From Pseudomonas asplenii (GTDB lineage: Bacteria; Pseudomonadota; Gammaproteobacteria; Pseudomonadales; Pseudomonadaceae): a stretch of 64,000 nucleotides of DNA. Position 1 is the first letter of the stretch, and each line of letters opens with the position of its first letter. Below, piece after piece: positions 44,983 through 56,019 of the stretch. The stretch spans positions 2,728,001 to 2,792,000 of the forward strand of contig NZ_LT629777.1 of the NCBI RefSeq assembly GCF_900105475.1. The letters run 5' to 3'. The position numbers and the translations under genes were made by a program. Under the pieces are notes generated by a model. That model was not told the origin of the DNA, did no database searches, and saw nothing but the letters and a program-made list of their open reading frames with translations.

Positions 44983-45990
44983 TCAGTCCTTGCGGCGCTT
45001 GAGCTGGTCGGTGAGCTGGGTCGGCAAACCCTTGATGATCAGGGTGCCGGCTTCCTCGTCATACTCGATCTTCGAGCCCAGCAGGTGCGCCTCAAAGCTG
45101 ATGGACAGGCCTTCGGCACGGCCGGTGAAGCGGCGGAACTGGTTCAGGGTGCGCTTGTCCGCCGGGATCTCCGGAGACAGGCCATAGTCCTTGTTGCGGA
45201 TATGTTCGTAGAACGCCCGTGGGCGGTCTTCGTCGATCAGTCCCGAGAGTTCTTCGAGGGCCACCGGCTCGCCCAGTTTCGCCTGGCTGCTGGCGTAGTC
45301 GACCAGGGTCTTGGTTTTCTCGCGGGCATCGTCTTCGGGCAGGTCCTCGCTTTCGACGAAGTCGCTGAAGGCCTTGAGCAGGGTGCGGGTCTCGCCCGGG
45401 CCGTCGACGCCTTCCTGGCAGCCAATGAAGTCGCGGAAGTATTCTGAAACCTTCTTGCCGTTCTTGCCCTTGATGAAGGAGATGTACTGCTTGGATTGCT
45501 TGTTGTTCTGCCACTCGGAAATGTTGATCCGTGCGGCCAGGTGCAGTTGCGCCAGATCCAGGTGACGGGACGGGGTGACGTCCAGTTCGGCGTTCACCGC
45601 CACGCCTTCGCTGTGGTGCAGCAGGGCGATGGCCAGGTAGTCGGTCATGCCTTGCTGGTAGTGGGCGAACAGTACATGGCCGCCGGTGGAGAGGTTGGAT
45701 TCCTCCATCAGCTTCTGCAGGTGTTCGACCGCTACCCGGCTGAACGCGGTGAAGTCCTTGCCGCCGTCCAGGTATTCCTTCAGCCAGCCGCTGAACGGGT
45801 AGGCGCCCGATTCGCTGTGGAAAAGTCCCCAGGCCTTGCCTTGCTTGGCGTTGTAGCTTTCATTGAGGTCGGCCAGCAGGTGCTCGATGGCCTGGGACTC
45901 GCTCAGTTCCGAGTCGCGGGCGTGGAGCACGGCGGGCGTGCCATCGGGTTTCTTGTCGATCAGGTGGACGATACAATGACGGATCGGCAT
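44983..45990 (-). CDS. yejK: Nucleoid-associated protein YejK (NdpA)
   Basis: A 335-residue member of the YejK/NdpA family. It starts [55 protein letters not shown] and includes [25 protein letters not shown] and [26 protein letters not shown]. The protein is nucleoid-associated in E. coli, with an as yet unclear role. It is co-directional with the glutaredoxin gene and separated from the divergent HU gene by 397 bases. Confidence 0.93.
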   Translation of the reverse strand: MPIRHCIVHLIDKKPDGTPAVLHARDSELSESQAIEHLLADLNESYNAKQGKAWGLFHSESGAYPFSGWLKEYLDGGKDFTAFSRVAVEHLQKLMEESNLSTGGHVLFAHYQQGMTDYLAIALLHHSEGVAVNAELDVTPSRHLDLAQLHLAARINISEWQNNKQSKQYISFIKGKNGKKVSEYFRDFIGCQEGVDGPGETRTLLKAFSDFVESEDLPEDDAREKTKTLVDYASSQAKLGEPVALEELSGLIDEDRPRAFYEHIRNKDYGLSPEIPADKRTLNQFRRFTGRAEGLSISFEAHLLGSKIEYDEEAGTLIIKGLPTQLTDQLKRRKD

Positions 45991-46387
45991 GGGCTTCTCG
46001 GCTGATTGTCAGGGGGAGCGGCGTGACTCCCCGGAAAAATTGCCAGTGTACCGTACAGCGGCGCTGAATCCGCGTTTGCCGGGTCAAACTCGACCAATCA
46101 GCGGTTTCTGGCAGTTTTTTTTCGAAAACGAGCGCAAAAGCTGACCAAATGGCTAGGGGGAAGCGGATATTTCCCCGTCTCTGTGCTAGCTTTGCCCCGT
46201 CTTGCGCAAGGTAACCGCGCAAAGCGTGTTTTCAGCAGGTGCCAGGTCGAACCAAACCCCATTTTTGCTATCTACATCCGCGATCCGTCGTGGTTTATCA
46301 GCGGGGTGTCAGGTCCATGAGGCTTGACCCGACGTCTGGCACTGCACTCTGCAATCCAAATGAATTTGATAGGGAAGGAACATCTCA
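45991..46387. other. 397-base gap between yejK and the HU gene
   Basis: A divergent promoter region for yejK and the HU gene. It contains an AT-rich stretch near 46113-46135 and a GCGCAAGGTAACCGCGC inverted motif near 46204-46220, but I cannot assign a clear promoter. AGGGAAGGAA ahead of the HU ATG is a strong ribosome-binding site. Confidence 0.35.
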
Positions 46388-46669
46388 ATGGCTATTACTA
46401 AAGACCAACTGATCGCCGATATCGCCGAAGCTACCGCTCTGCAGAAGACTGAAGTGCGCAAGGTTCTCGAGCAACTGACCGACATCGTTGCTGATCAGCT
46501 GGAAAATGGCGGCGAAATCACTCTGCCAGGCGTTGGCAAACTGAAAGTGACCGAGCGTCCTGCCCGTACTGGCCGTAACCCATCGACTGGCGCTGCCATC
46601 GAAATCGCTGCCAAGAAAGTGATCAAGCTGGTTGTAGCCAAGGCTCTGACCGACGCTGTCAACAAGTAA
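46388..46669 (+). CDS. HU-family DNA-binding protein
   Basis: A 93-residue histone-like protein that bends and compacts DNA as a dimer. It begins MAITKDQLIADIAEATALQKTEVRKVLEQL and has the DNA-embracing arm RPARTGRNPSTGAAIEIAAKKVIKLVVAKAL, with the conserved Arg-Asn-Pro tip. In P. putida the HU paralogue next to rlmF is called HupN, which is a likely match, but the paralogue cannot be fixed from sequence alone. An intrinsic terminator follows. Confidence 0.93.
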   Translation: MAITKDQLIADIAEATALQKTEVRKVLEQLTDIVADQLENGGEITLPGVGKLKVTERPARTGRNPSTGAAIEIAAKKVIKLVVAKALTDAVNK

Positions 46670-46678
46670 GATGCAGTG

Positions 46679-46716
46679 AAACCGTGCTGCGGAGCGATCC
46701 GGGCACGGTTTTTTTT
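46679..46716 (+). terminator. Intrinsic terminator after the HU gene
   Basis: AACCGTGC at 46679-46687 pairs with GCACGGTT at 46703-46710, followed directly by six more T on the plus strand. It lies 10 bases after the HU stop. Confidence 0.92.
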
Positions 46717-46766
46717 CGCCTGCGAAATGTCGTCATCTGGCGATCGCCAGGCGAACGTTGTTCGAT

Positions 46767-47807
46767 TTATCCCTGGCTTGAGTCGTGGGAGCGTGCCCAG
46801 CGCTCCTGGCGCCAGGCCTGTTGCCGGGCCTTGTCCTGGAAGGTCCAGGCGACGAAGCGGCTCTGCTTCTGGCCCTGGGACATCTCCACGACCCGGCTTT
46901 CCAGGACACCGGCCTTTTTCAGCGCCGCCTCGATGGCTGGCAGGTTGGACGCCTTCGATACCAGCGTGCTGAACCACAAGACCTGATTCGCCAAGGACGG
47001 GCTTTCGTTGATCAACTGCGTCACGAATCGTGCTTCGCCGCCTTCACACCACAACTCCGCAGCCTGCCCGCCAAAGTTCAGCACCGGCAGTTTGCGCTTG
47101 GGATCGGCCTTGCCCAAGGCGCGCCATTTGCGGCGACTGCCGCTCTGGGCTTCGTCGAGAGAGGCGTGGAATGGCGGATTGCACATCGTCAGATCGAAGC
47201 GCTCGGTGCTTTCCAGCAGGCCGGCGAGAATATGTTTCGGATTGTCCTGTTGGCGCAGGCTGATGACCTTGTTCAAACCGTTGGACTGGACGATCGCCTT
47301 GGCGGCGGCCAGCGCCGTCGGGTTGATGTCGGAGCCGAGGAACTGCCAGCGATAGTCGCCATGGCCAATCAGCGGATAGATGCAGTTGGCGCCGACGCCA
47401 ATATCCAGCACCCGCACGGCGGCGCCGCGAGGAATCACGCCGTCATTGTGGTTTGCCAGCAGGTCGGCGAGAAAATGCACGTAGTCGGCCCGGCCCGGCA
47501 CTGGCGGGCAGAGGAAATCCGCCGGGATGTCCCAGTGGGCAATGCCGTAGAACGCCTTGAGCAGCGCCCGGTTGAATACGCGTACGGCCGCCGGGTCGGC
47601 AAAGTCGATGCTTTCCTTGCCGTAGGGATTGATGATCACGAACTGGCCGAGTTCCGGGCAGCCCTTGATCAGTTGTGGGAAGTCGTAACGTCCCTGATGG
47701 CGGTTGCGGGGATGCAGGGCGGCTTTTTCGCGCGGCGCTGCCGCCTTGGCCGGGGCGGCTTTGGCGGGTTTTTTACGCGCAGGTATGGGTTTGCTGGGGG
47801 CGTTCAT
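46767..47807 (-). CDS. rlmF: 23S rRNA (adenine-1618-N6)-methyltransferase RlmF
   Basis: A 346-residue SAM-dependent methyltransferase modifying A1618 of 23S rRNA. The N-terminus is a basic Ala/Lys/Pro tail, then [59 protein letters not shown] is typical. SAM-binding [18 protein letters not shown] and the N6-adenine signature [11 protein letters not shown] are in place. It converges on the HU gene, with the terminator between them. Confidence 0.94.
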   Translation of the reverse strand: MNAPSKPIPARKKPAKAAPAKAAAPREKAALHPRNRHQGRYDFPQLIKGCPELGQFVIINPYGKESIDFADPAAVRVFNRALLKAFYGIAHWDIPADFLCPPVPGRADYVHFLADLLANHNDGVIPRGAAVRVLDIGVGANCIYPLIGHGDYRWQFLGSDINPTALAAAKAIVQSNGLNKVISLRQQDNPKHILAGLLESTERFDLTMCNPPFHASLDEAQSGSRRKWRALGKADPKRKLPVLNFGGQAAELWCEGGEARFVTQLINESPSLANQVLWFSTLVSKASNLPAIEAALKKAGVLESRVVEMSQGQKQSRFVAWTFQDKARQQAWRQERWARSHDSSQG

Positions 47808-47864
47808 GGGTAGGGTCGATTCAGGTAAGGCTCAATTGACCGGCATTGTCCCACATTCGCCTGC

Positions 47865-48692
47865 TCAGGGCTGGAACGCGCCGATGAAGATCGCCGGGTC
47901 GACCCGCGCATCGTTCAGGCTGATATTCCAGTGCATGTGGGGCCCGGTGGCGCGGCCGGTGGAGCCGACCTTGCCGACCACGGCACCGCGGGCCAGGCTC
48001 TGGCCGACCTGCACATCGATCTTCGACATATGGCAGAACATGCTGATGAAGCCCTGACCGTGATCGACGAATACGGTGTTGCCGTTGAAGAAGTAATTGC
48101 CGGTGAGGATCACCTTGCCGGCAGCCGGTGTCTTGATCGGCGTGCCGGCCGGCACCGCGAAGTCCAGCCCGGCATGCGGGTTGCGCTCCTCGCCATTGAA
48201 GAACCGGCGCACGCCGAAGCGGCTCGACAGCGGCCCGTTCACCGGCTTGTCCAGTAGCAGGTTGCTCGGTGTACCGGGGCTGAAGCTGCGATAGGCGCGC
48301 AGTTGCAGCGCCAATTCTTCATCAATGCGCTTGAGATCGGCCGGGTTGGGATTGACCTGGCGGGTGTTCTTCAGCGTGATGTGCTGCTCCGGGTACTTCT
48401 TGGTGCCGACACTGAAGCTCAGGCTGCGATTGCCCGAACTGATCTGCTGGCTGCCGGGTTTCACGCTCAGAGGGATGCCGACGATCGCCAGCCAGTTGTT
48501 CTGCTCCCTGACCACCAGCACCGGGTTACCCTGATAACTGGCCTTGGGCGCCTGGGCTGCCGTACCGAGGTCAACCACGGCGACGCCGCCGGGCACCGGT
48601 TTGTTCAGCAGCCGGGTGATGTAGCTGTCGGCGTGGGCGTGACAGGCCAGGCCCAGAAGCAGCAGGGCAGCAAGAAAACGTGGCATGGTCAA
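47865..48692 (-). CDS. M23-family peptidase (LysM-less LytM-type)
   Basis: A 275-residue exported protein with signal peptide PRFLAALLLLGLACHAHA. The C-terminal LytM domain has HAGLDFAVPAGTPI (HxxxD zinc ligands), VDHGQGFISMFCHMSKIDVQ and GPHMHWNISLND (HxH ligand), so it is likely an active peptidoglycan endopeptidase. The N-terminal domain (VPGGVAVVDLGTAAQAPKASYQGNPVLVVREQNNWLAIVGIPLSVKPG) is of the kind seen in related periplasmic M23 peptidases. It is 12 bases after xseA on the same strand. Confidence 0.92.
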   Translation of the reverse strand: MTMPRFLAALLLLGLACHAHADSYITRLLNKPVPGGVAVVDLGTAAQAPKASYQGNPVLVVREQNNWLAIVGIPLSVKPGSQQISSGNRSLSFSVGTKKYPEQHITLKNTRQVNPNPADLKRIDEELALQLRAYRSFSPGTPSNLLLDKPVNGPLSSRFGVRRFFNGEERNPHAGLDFAVPAGTPIKTPAAGKVILTGNYFFNGNTVFVDHGQGFISMFCHMSKIDVQVGQSLARGAVVGKVGSTGRATGPHMHWNISLNDARVDPAIFIGAFQP

Positions 48693-48704
48693 ATCCTTTG
48701 CAAG

Positions 48705-50084
48705 TCAGTCCAGTAGCGAGAGGGTCACGGGCGTCAGGTGATTGTCCTCGACGCGCACCTGCAACTCGCCCTCGGCCAGTTTCGCTTTCAGTCGTTGGCC
48801 GGGGCGCGTCTGTTCGGCGTTGCGAATCGCCTGGCCGCGTTCGTCCAGCAGGATGCTGTAGCCACGGCCGAGGGTTGCCAGTGGGCTGACCACGTGCAGT
48901 GTCTGCATCTGGCTTTGCAGTTGCAGGCGGCGGGCCTTCAGGCCTTCGCGCATCGCCCGGGGCAGGCGCTCGGCGAGGCTGTCCAGGCGCTGGCGCAACA
49001 GGGCCAGTTGGCGGCCCGGGTGTTGGCCCGAGAGGCGGGTTTCCAGGCGCAGGAGTTTTTGTCGACGGTTATCGAGTTGGCGCTCGAAGGCCCGGCGCAT
49101 GCGCATATCCAGGTCATCCAGGCGCTGCGCTTGTTGGCGCAGGCGTTCTCCGGGATGGCGCAGGCGTCGGGCCAGGCCATCCAGGCGCAGGCGCTCGCGC
49201 GCCAGCCGGTCACGCATGCGCATCAGCAGGCGGCGCTGCAGGCTTTCGACTCGGCGTTGCAGGTCGCTGGAGTCGGGGGCCAGCAGTTCGGCGGCGGCCG
49301 AAGGCGTTGGCGCGCGGACATCGGCGACGAAATCGCTGATGGATACATCGGTTTCATGGCCGATGGCGCTGACAATCGGCGTCACGCAGGCATCCACGGC
49401 GCGGGCGACCGCTTCTTCGTTGAAGCACCAGAGGTCTTCCAGCGAGCCGCCGCCGCGGGCCAGGATCAGGGCGTCGAAACCCTTGGCATCGGCGATCTTC
49501 AGCGCGCGGACGATCTGCGCGGTGGCATCGCGGCCCTGGACCGCCGTGGGAATCAGGGTCAGTTCGACCTGCGGAGAGCGCCGACGGAACACGCTGATGA
49601 TGTCGCGGATCACCGCCCCGGTCGGCGAACTGACGATACCGATCCGTTGCGGATGCGCCGGCAACGGCACCTTGCGTTCGGCGCTGAACAGGCCTTCGGC
49701 GCCGAGCTTTTCCTTCAGCGCCTCGAAGGCCAGGCGCAGGGCGCCATCGCCGGCCGGTTCGACCGTGTCGAGAATCAGTTGGTAGTCGCCACGGCCTTCG
49801 AACAGCGAGACCTTGCCGCGCACCTTGACCGCCAGGCCATCCTTCAAGGCCTGGCGTATGCGGGCGGCGTTCTGCCTGAACAGCGCGCAGCGAACCTGGG
49901 CGCCGCTGTCCTTGAGGGTGAAATAGACATGGCCGGAGGCCGGGCGGGCGAGGTTGGAGATTTCGCCTTCGACCCAGATATTGCTGAACACGTCCTCCAG
50001 CAACACCCGCGCGCGGCCGTTGAGCTGGCTGACAGTAAGAACCTCGCGGTCGAGGCCCAGGCGTGAAAAGGGGTCTTTGATCAT
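48705..50084 (-). CDS. xseA: Exodeoxyribonuclease VII large subunit
   Basis: The catalytic large subunit of the ExoVII single-strand DNA nuclease. The ATG at 50084 gives 459 residues, as expected, with the N-terminal OB domain (LTVSQLNGRARVLLEDVFSNIWVEGEISNLARPASGHVYFTLKDSGAQVRCALFRQ) then the nuclease core (IGIVSSPTGAVIRDII, ILARGGGSLEDLWCFNEEAVARAV, SAIGHETDVSISDFVADVRAPTPSAAAELL) and a coiled-coil C-terminus. A nearby in-frame ATG at 50093 is possible. The small subunit gene is not in the window. Confidence 0.95.
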   Translation of the reverse strand: MIKDPFSRLGLDREVLTVSQLNGRARVLLEDVFSNIWVEGEISNLARPASGHVYFTLKDSGAQVRCALFRQNAARIRQALKDGLAVKVRGKVSLFEGRGDYQLILDTVEPAGDGALRLAFEALKEKLGAEGLFSAERKVPLPAHPQRIGIVSSPTGAVIRDIISVFRRRSPQVELTLIPTAVQGRDATAQIVRALKIADAKGFDALILARGGGSLEDLWCFNEEAVARAVDACVTPIVSAIGHETDVSISDFVADVRAPTPSAAAELLAPDSSDLQRRVESLQRRLLMRMRDRLARERLRLDGLARRLRHPGERLRQQAQRLDDLDMRMRRAFERQLDNRRQKLLRLETRLSGQHPGRQLALLRQRLDSLAERLPRAMREGLKARRLQLQSQMQTLHVVSPLATLGRGYSILLDERGQAIRNAEQTRPGQRLKAKLAEGELQVRVEDNHLTPVTLSLLD

Positions 50085-50155
50085 GGTGGGCATGATAAAG
50101 GCATTTGGTTGCCGACCACCATGTCTATGGTGGGATATCGCCAGCGCCTGGCGGA

Positions 50156-51052
50156 TCAGATTTGCAGGTACTCCTGAAAACGCTCGACGAACTGTGCCAC
50201 CAACGGTGTCGGCTCCTGGCGGCAGGCCAGGGCCAGGGTGCTGTGGCAGTCCGGGTCCTTGAGCGGCAGGAAGTGGAGGTTGCTCGGGGCGATGTCCCGC
50301 ATCGACTCGGGTAAGAGGGCGATACCGAATCCGGCCTGGATCAACTGCAACTGGGTAGTCTTGCGTGACACCACCCGCGCCGCCTTTGGAAAGAAACCCT
50401 GGCGCATGCACAGTTCGGCCGAGAGATAGCTCAAGCCGCCCCGTTGTGGGTGGGGAATCGAGATGAAGGCTTCGTCCTTGAGTCGCGCCAGGTCGACGCC
50501 TTCGGTCGACCCTGCCAGGGCATGGTTCGGTGGTACGGCGAGCAGCAGGCGCTCGCTGAACAACGGCAGGATCTGCACGCCCTCGCGCTGGCGCAGCACC
50601 GGCAGGCGCAACAGGCCCACATCCAGCCGGCCCTCGGCCAGTTCCTCAAGCTGGGCCTCCGAGGACAACTTGGCGATGTCCATCGACGCCCCCGGCGTCT
50701 GCTCCAGATAGTGAGCGATCGCCCGCAACAGCCTCCCGCTCATCGGCACGGTGCTGGAGTGGCTCAGGCGCAATGTGCCCGATTGGCCATGGCCGACCCG
50801 GGTCGCCAGTTCGCTGGCCTTGTTCAGCTCGTTCAGCAGGTTCCTCGCCCGTGGATAAAAGGCCTCTCCGGCGGCGGTCAGCCTTGGCTGGCGCGCCGTG
50901 CGTTCGAACAGCGGTGTCTGCAGGTGACGTTCCAGTTCCTTTATCTGCCGGCTCAAGGCCGACTGGGCGATGAACAGGCGCTCGGCGGCGGCACTGAAAC
51001 TGCCGGCGTCGGCGATTTCGACGAAATAACGCAACTGGCGGGTGGAAATCAC
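50156..51052 (-). CDS. LysR-family transcriptional regulator
   Basis: A 298-residue regulator with N-terminal winged helix (TRQLRYFVEIADAGSFSAAAERLFIAQSALSRQIKELERHLQTPLFERTARQPRLTAAGEAFY) and an effector domain with a typical hydrophobic ligand pocket. It is divergent from the TSUP permease gene (102-base gap), so it probably controls it. The sequence DPDCHSTLALACRQEPTPLVAQFVERF at the C-terminus is characteristic of the subgroup that senses aromatic or organic acids, but the ligand is unknown. Confidence 0.9.
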   Translation of the reverse strand: MISTRQLRYFVEIADAGSFSAAAERLFIAQSALSRQIKELERHLQTPLFERTARQPRLTAAGEAFYPRARNLLNELNKASELATRVGHGQSGTLRLSHSSTVPMSGRLLRAIAHYLEQTPGASMDIAKLSSEAQLEELAEGRLDVGLLRLPVLRQREGVQILPLFSERLLLAVPPNHALAGSTEGVDLARLKDEAFISIPHPQRGGLSYLSAELCMRQGFFPKAARVVSRKTTQLQLIQAGFGIALLPESMRDIAPSNLHFLPLKDPDCHSTLALACRQEPTPLVAQFVERFQEYLQI

Positions 51053-51153
51053 AAGTCATGCCTTTTCGAGATGAGTGACGGGCTTTGAACATATTAGTCG
51101 CAAGGCTCGCCAGTGGCTAAAGTCAAGCGAACCCATTGTGGAAGTCGTGTGTC

Positions 51154-51921
51154 ATGAGTCTTGTCGCGTTGTTGAACCAGTGGCCGTTCAGTGCCTCCGA
51201 CTGGCTGGTGGTGGAGCTGGGTGTGGCCCTGGCCTATATCGTCTTTGGCGTGGCCGGTTTCGGCACGGCGCTGGTGGCCGGGCCGATCCTGATCCTGTTC
51301 ATGCCGCTGTCGAAGATCGTGCCGTTGCTGGTGCTGCTGGATTTTGTCGCGGCCTTCGGCAACCTGTTGCCGTCGCGCAGGGATGTCGCCCGCGCGGAAC
51401 TGCTGCGGCTGCTGCCCTGCATGGCGGTGGGCTGTACGCTGGGCGTAGTGTTCCTGCTCAATCTCAAATCCGACATCCTGCTATTGCTGATGGGCCTGTT
51501 CATCAGCGCCTATGCCCTCTATAGCCTGCTGATCAGGGTTCGGCCGGCGCAGTTGAAGGCCGGTTGGGCGGTGCCCATGGGCACGGTGGGCGGGCTGTTC
51601 GGGGCGCTGTTCGGCAGTGGCGGCTTTCTCTATGCGATCTACCTCAACAGCCGGTTGCCCAAGGACGCGGCCCGAGCCACGCAAAGTGCGCTGATCAGTT
51701 GCAGCACGGTGGTACGGCTGTCGCTGTTCGTCATCGCCGGGGTCTACGCGGAGCTACCCTTATTACTGTTGGCGCTGTGCCTGCTGCCAGCGATGGCGTT
51801 GGGGCTGTGGATCGGTCGTCGGCTGACGGCGAGATTGTCCCGTGAAGCCTTCGTGCGCCTGGTGACCTGGTTGGTGCTGGCCAGCGGGATTGCCCTGATC
51901 AGCCGGTACTTCAGCACTTGA
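51154..51921 (+). CDS. TSUP-family (TauE/SafE-type) permease
   Basis: A 255-residue inner-membrane protein with about eight helices, of the sulfite exporter TauE/SafE family. GVAGFGTALVAGPILILFMPLSKIVPLLVLLDF is the first-repeat motif and GGLFGALFGSGGFLYAIYLNSR the second. The ATG at 51154 has GGAAG about 10 bases upstream and is preferred to the GTG at 51136. The opposed LysR regulator suggests inducible export or uptake of an organosulfur or organic-acid compound. Confidence 0.87.
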   Translation: MSLVALLNQWPFSASDWLVVELGVALAYIVFGVAGFGTALVAGPILILFMPLSKIVPLLVLLDFVAAFGNLLPSRRDVARAELLRLLPCMAVGCTLGVVFLLNLKSDILLLLMGLFISAYALYSLLIRVRPAQLKAGWAVPMGTVGGLFGALFGSGGFLYAIYLNSRLPKDAARATQSALISCSTVVRLSLFVIAGVYAELPLLLLALCLLPAMALGLWIGRRLTARLSREAFVRLVTWLVLASGIALISRYFST

Positions 51922-51963
51922 CCTGATGGAGCAGGGGATTAAGCTGCTGCGCCGGATTGCCGA

Positions 51964-52010
51964 AAAAGCTTCGCGATCCTGTGGGGCGCGGGCTTGCCCG
52001 CGAAGCTTTT
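51964..52010. repeat. REP element with 12-base inverted arms
   Basis: AAAAGCTTCGCG at 51964-51975 pairs exactly with CGCGAAGCTTTT at 51999-52010, enclosing the REP core GGGCTTGCC. It lies about 40 bases after the TSUP stop, upstream of the next gene. Confidence 0.85.
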
Positions 52011-52066
52011 CAGCACAGCGCTGTGCTCTCTCGGCGTTCCAGTCCGTAGCCATGAAGTCCCGAAGC

Positions 52067-52615
52067 ATGAACACCCAAAGCATCATCGTCCCGAAAATCT
52101 CCACCCTGCCGGTCCATGAACCCCGTGCCCGGGCGATCCTGCGCTGGCTGGTGCGCAAGAACATCGTCGAGGAGCAACTGAGCACCTGCGGTCGCACCGG
52201 CAACCGCATGGCCCATGCCATCGCTCCGGGGGCGGCGAATGTGGTTCTGCGGCCGGAAGCGCTGCCGTTCGGCGAGCCGATCAACGGCCTGGAGATCGTC
52301 ACCAAGCGCTGCATCTACACCCCGTCCAAGGGCTTTGTCGAGGAAGCCGGTTGCGCCGAATGCCGCCGGGAAGTCGGCGAGGCGCTGTTCGACAGCCTGG
52401 AAGACTGGATGCCGGGGCGCACCGAGAATTTCATCTGCCCATTGTGCGGGCATGAGGATGACATCAACGGTTTCCTGTTCCTTCAGTCCTGCGCGTTTTC
52501 CAACCTCGGTTTTATCTTCAATAACTGGCTCGAAGCCGGCTTCAGGCAGGAGTTTCTCGACGAATTTGCCGATTGGCTGGATCAGCCCGTCGCCTGGGTT
52601 CAGGTCGAGCTGTAA
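52067..52615 (+). CDS. Conserved protein with two CxxC motifs, function unknown
   Basis: A 182-residue protein from the ATG at 52067 (52052 is an in-frame alternative). It has two CxxC motifs, AGCAECRREVG and FICPLCGHED, suggesting a zinc-binding site, and the region NGFLFLQSCAFSNLGFIFNNWLEAGFRQEFLDEFADWLDQPVAWVQVEL at the end is strongly conserved in pseudomonads as I recognise it. It is sometimes labelled a sugar transporter ATPase, but I see no Walker motif to support that. Its start is uncertain. Confidence 0.75.
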   Translation: MNTQSIIVPKISTLPVHEPRARAILRWLVRKNIVEEQLSTCGRTGNRMAHAIAPGAANVVLRPEALPFGEPINGLEIVTKRCIYTPSKGFVEEAGCAECRREVGEALFDSLEDWMPGRTENFICPLCGHEDDINGFLFLQSCAFSNLGFIFNNWLEAGFRQEFLDEFADWLDQPVAWVQVEL

Positions 52616-52619
52616 ATAG

Positions 52620-54167
<1,548 letters not shown>

Positions 54168-54272
54168 TAGTGATCGCCTCCTGGCGCTGGTCGGGAGGCG
54201 ATTGACGAATTTGAACCGGGGCTGTTGATGACAGCCCCGTGTTGTTTCTGATTTCACAGACGAGAATGAGCC

Positions 54273-55850
54273 ATGGCCCTCGACATTCACGCCCACCGCA
54301 TCCTGATCCTCGACTTCGGTTCCCAGTACACCCAACTGATCGCCCGCCGCGTGCGTGAGATCGGCGTGTACTGCGAACTGCATCCGTTCGACATGGACGA
54401 CGAAGCGATTCGCGAATTCGCTCCCAAAGGCGTGATCCTCGCCGGCGGCCCCGAGTCGGTACATGAAGCCAACAGCCCACGCTGCCCGCAGGCGGTGTTT
54501 GACCTGGGCGTACCGGTCTTCGGTATCTGCTATGGCATGCAGACCATGGCCGAACAGATGGGCGGCAAGGTCGAAGGTTCCGAGCTGCGTGAATTCGGTT
54601 ATGCCCGTGTCGATGTGGTCGGCAAGAGCCGTCTGCTCGATGGCATCGAAGACCACGTCGATGCCGACGGCCTGTTCGGTCTCGATGTGTGGATGAGCCA
54701 CGGTGACAAGGTCACCCGCATGCCGGAAGACTTCCACATCCTGGCCAGCACCCCGAGCTGCCCGATTGCCGGCATGTTCAACGACGACCTGCGTTACTAC
54801 GGCGTGCAGTTCCACCCGGAAGTGACCCACACCAAGCAGGGCGGACGCATCCTGTCGCGCTTCATTCTCGACATCTGTGGCTGCGAAGCGTTGTGGACGC
54901 CGTCGAAAATTGCCGAAGACGCGATTGCCCAGATCCGTGCGCAGGTCGGTACCGACAACGTGCTGCTGGGTCTGTCCGGCGGTGTCGACTCCTCGGTGGT
55001 CGCAGCGCTGCTGCACAAGGCCATCGGCGATCAACTGACCTGCGTCTTCGTTGACAACGGCCTGCTCCGCCTGCACGAAGGTGAGCAGGTAATGGCCATG
55101 TTCGCCGAGAACATGGGCGTCAAGGTGATCCGTGCCAACGCCGAAGAGCAGTTCCTGAGCAACCTGGCCGGCGAAGCCGACCCGGAGAAGAAGCGCAAGA
55201 TCATCGGCCGTACTTTCATCGACGTGTTCGATGCCGAATCCTGCAAGCTGAACAACATCAAGTACCTGGCCCAGGGCACCATCTATCCGGACGTGATCGA
55301 GTCGGCTGGCGCGAAAAGCGGCAAGGCCCACGTGATCAAGTCTCACCACAACGTTGGTGGCTTGCCGGAAGAGATGAACCTCAAGCTGGTCGAGCCGCTG
55401 CGCGAGCTGTTCAAGGACGAGGTTCGTCGCCTTGGCCTGGAACTCGGCCTGCCGTACGACATGGTCTACCGTCACCCGTTCCCGGGCCCGGGCCTGGGCG
55501 TGCGGATCCTGGGCGAAGTGAAGAAGGAATACGCCGACCTGCTGCGTCGCGCCGACCATATCTTCATCGAGGAACTGCGCAAGGCCGACTGGTACCACAA
55601 GGTCAGCCAGGCCTTCGTGGTGTTCCAGCCGGTGAAATCGGTGGGCGTGGTCGGTGACGGCCGTCGTTACGCCTGGGTCGTGGCCCTGCGTGCCGTAGAA
55701 ACCATCGACTTCATGACCGCGCGTTGGGCACACCTGCCTTACGAACTGCTGGAAACCGTCAGTGGCCGGATCATCAACGAGATCGAGGGTATTTCCCGCG
55801 TAACCTACGACGTGTCGAGCAAGCCGCCGGCGACTATTGAGTGGGAATGA
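54273..55850 (+). CDS. guaA: GMP synthase (glutamine-hydrolysing)
   Basis: Converts XMP to GMP with glutamine and ATP. It is 525 residues: an N-terminal class I amidotransferase with the cysteine in [16 protein letters not shown] and His in FHPEVTHT, then the ATP pyrophosphatase with the P-loop [17 protein letters not shown], and the C-terminal dimerisation domain ending [20 protein letters not shown] 13-base stem terminator follows. The conserved 3' end of guaA is a known integration site for some genomic islands in other bacteria. Confidence 0.97.
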   Translation: MALDIHAHRILILDFGSQYTQLIARRVREIGVYCELHPFDMDDEAIREFAPKGVILAGGPESVHEANSPRCPQAVFDLGVPVFGICYGMQTMAEQMGGKVEGSELREFGYARVDVVGKSRLLDGIEDHVDADGLFGLDVWMSHGDKVTRMPEDFHILASTPSCPIAGMFNDDLRYYGVQFHPEVTHTKQGGRILSRFILDICGCEALWTPSKIAEDAIAQIRAQVGTDNVLLGLSGGVDSSVVAALLHKAIGDQLTCVFVDNGLLRLHEGEQVMAMFAENMGVKVIRANAEEQFLSNLAGEADPEKKRKIIGRTFIDVFDAESCKLNNIKYLAQGTIYPDVIESAGAKSGKAHVIKSHHNVGGLPEEMNLKLVEPLRELFKDEVRRLGLELGLPYDMVYRHPFPGPGLGVRILGEVKKEYADLLRRADHIFIEELRKADWYHKVSQAFVVFQPVKSVGVVGDGRRYAWVVALRAVETIDFMTARWAHLPYELLETVSGRIINEIEGISRVTYDVSSKPPATIEWE

Positions 55851-55882
55851 TCCCAGCCTGATATAAGCGAAAAACGCTAAAG

Positions 55883-55926
55883 CAATGGCGGTCGATGCCT
55901 TGGTGTCGACCGCCATTGTCGTTTTT
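55883..55926 (+). terminator. Intrinsic terminator after guaA
   Basis: CAATGGCGGTCGA at 55883-55895 and TCGACCGCCATTG at 55906-55918 form a perfect 13-base stem with a 10-base loop, followed by TCGTTTTTGG on the plus strand. Confidence 0.9.
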
Positions 55927-56019
55927 GGCTATAGAAAAATTCGCAGCCCATCAAGTCTCTATATTCAATAATGGATAGTGTTATAACATTTCTTCGGTTG
56001 TTCCAGCGGAGCGAAAGCG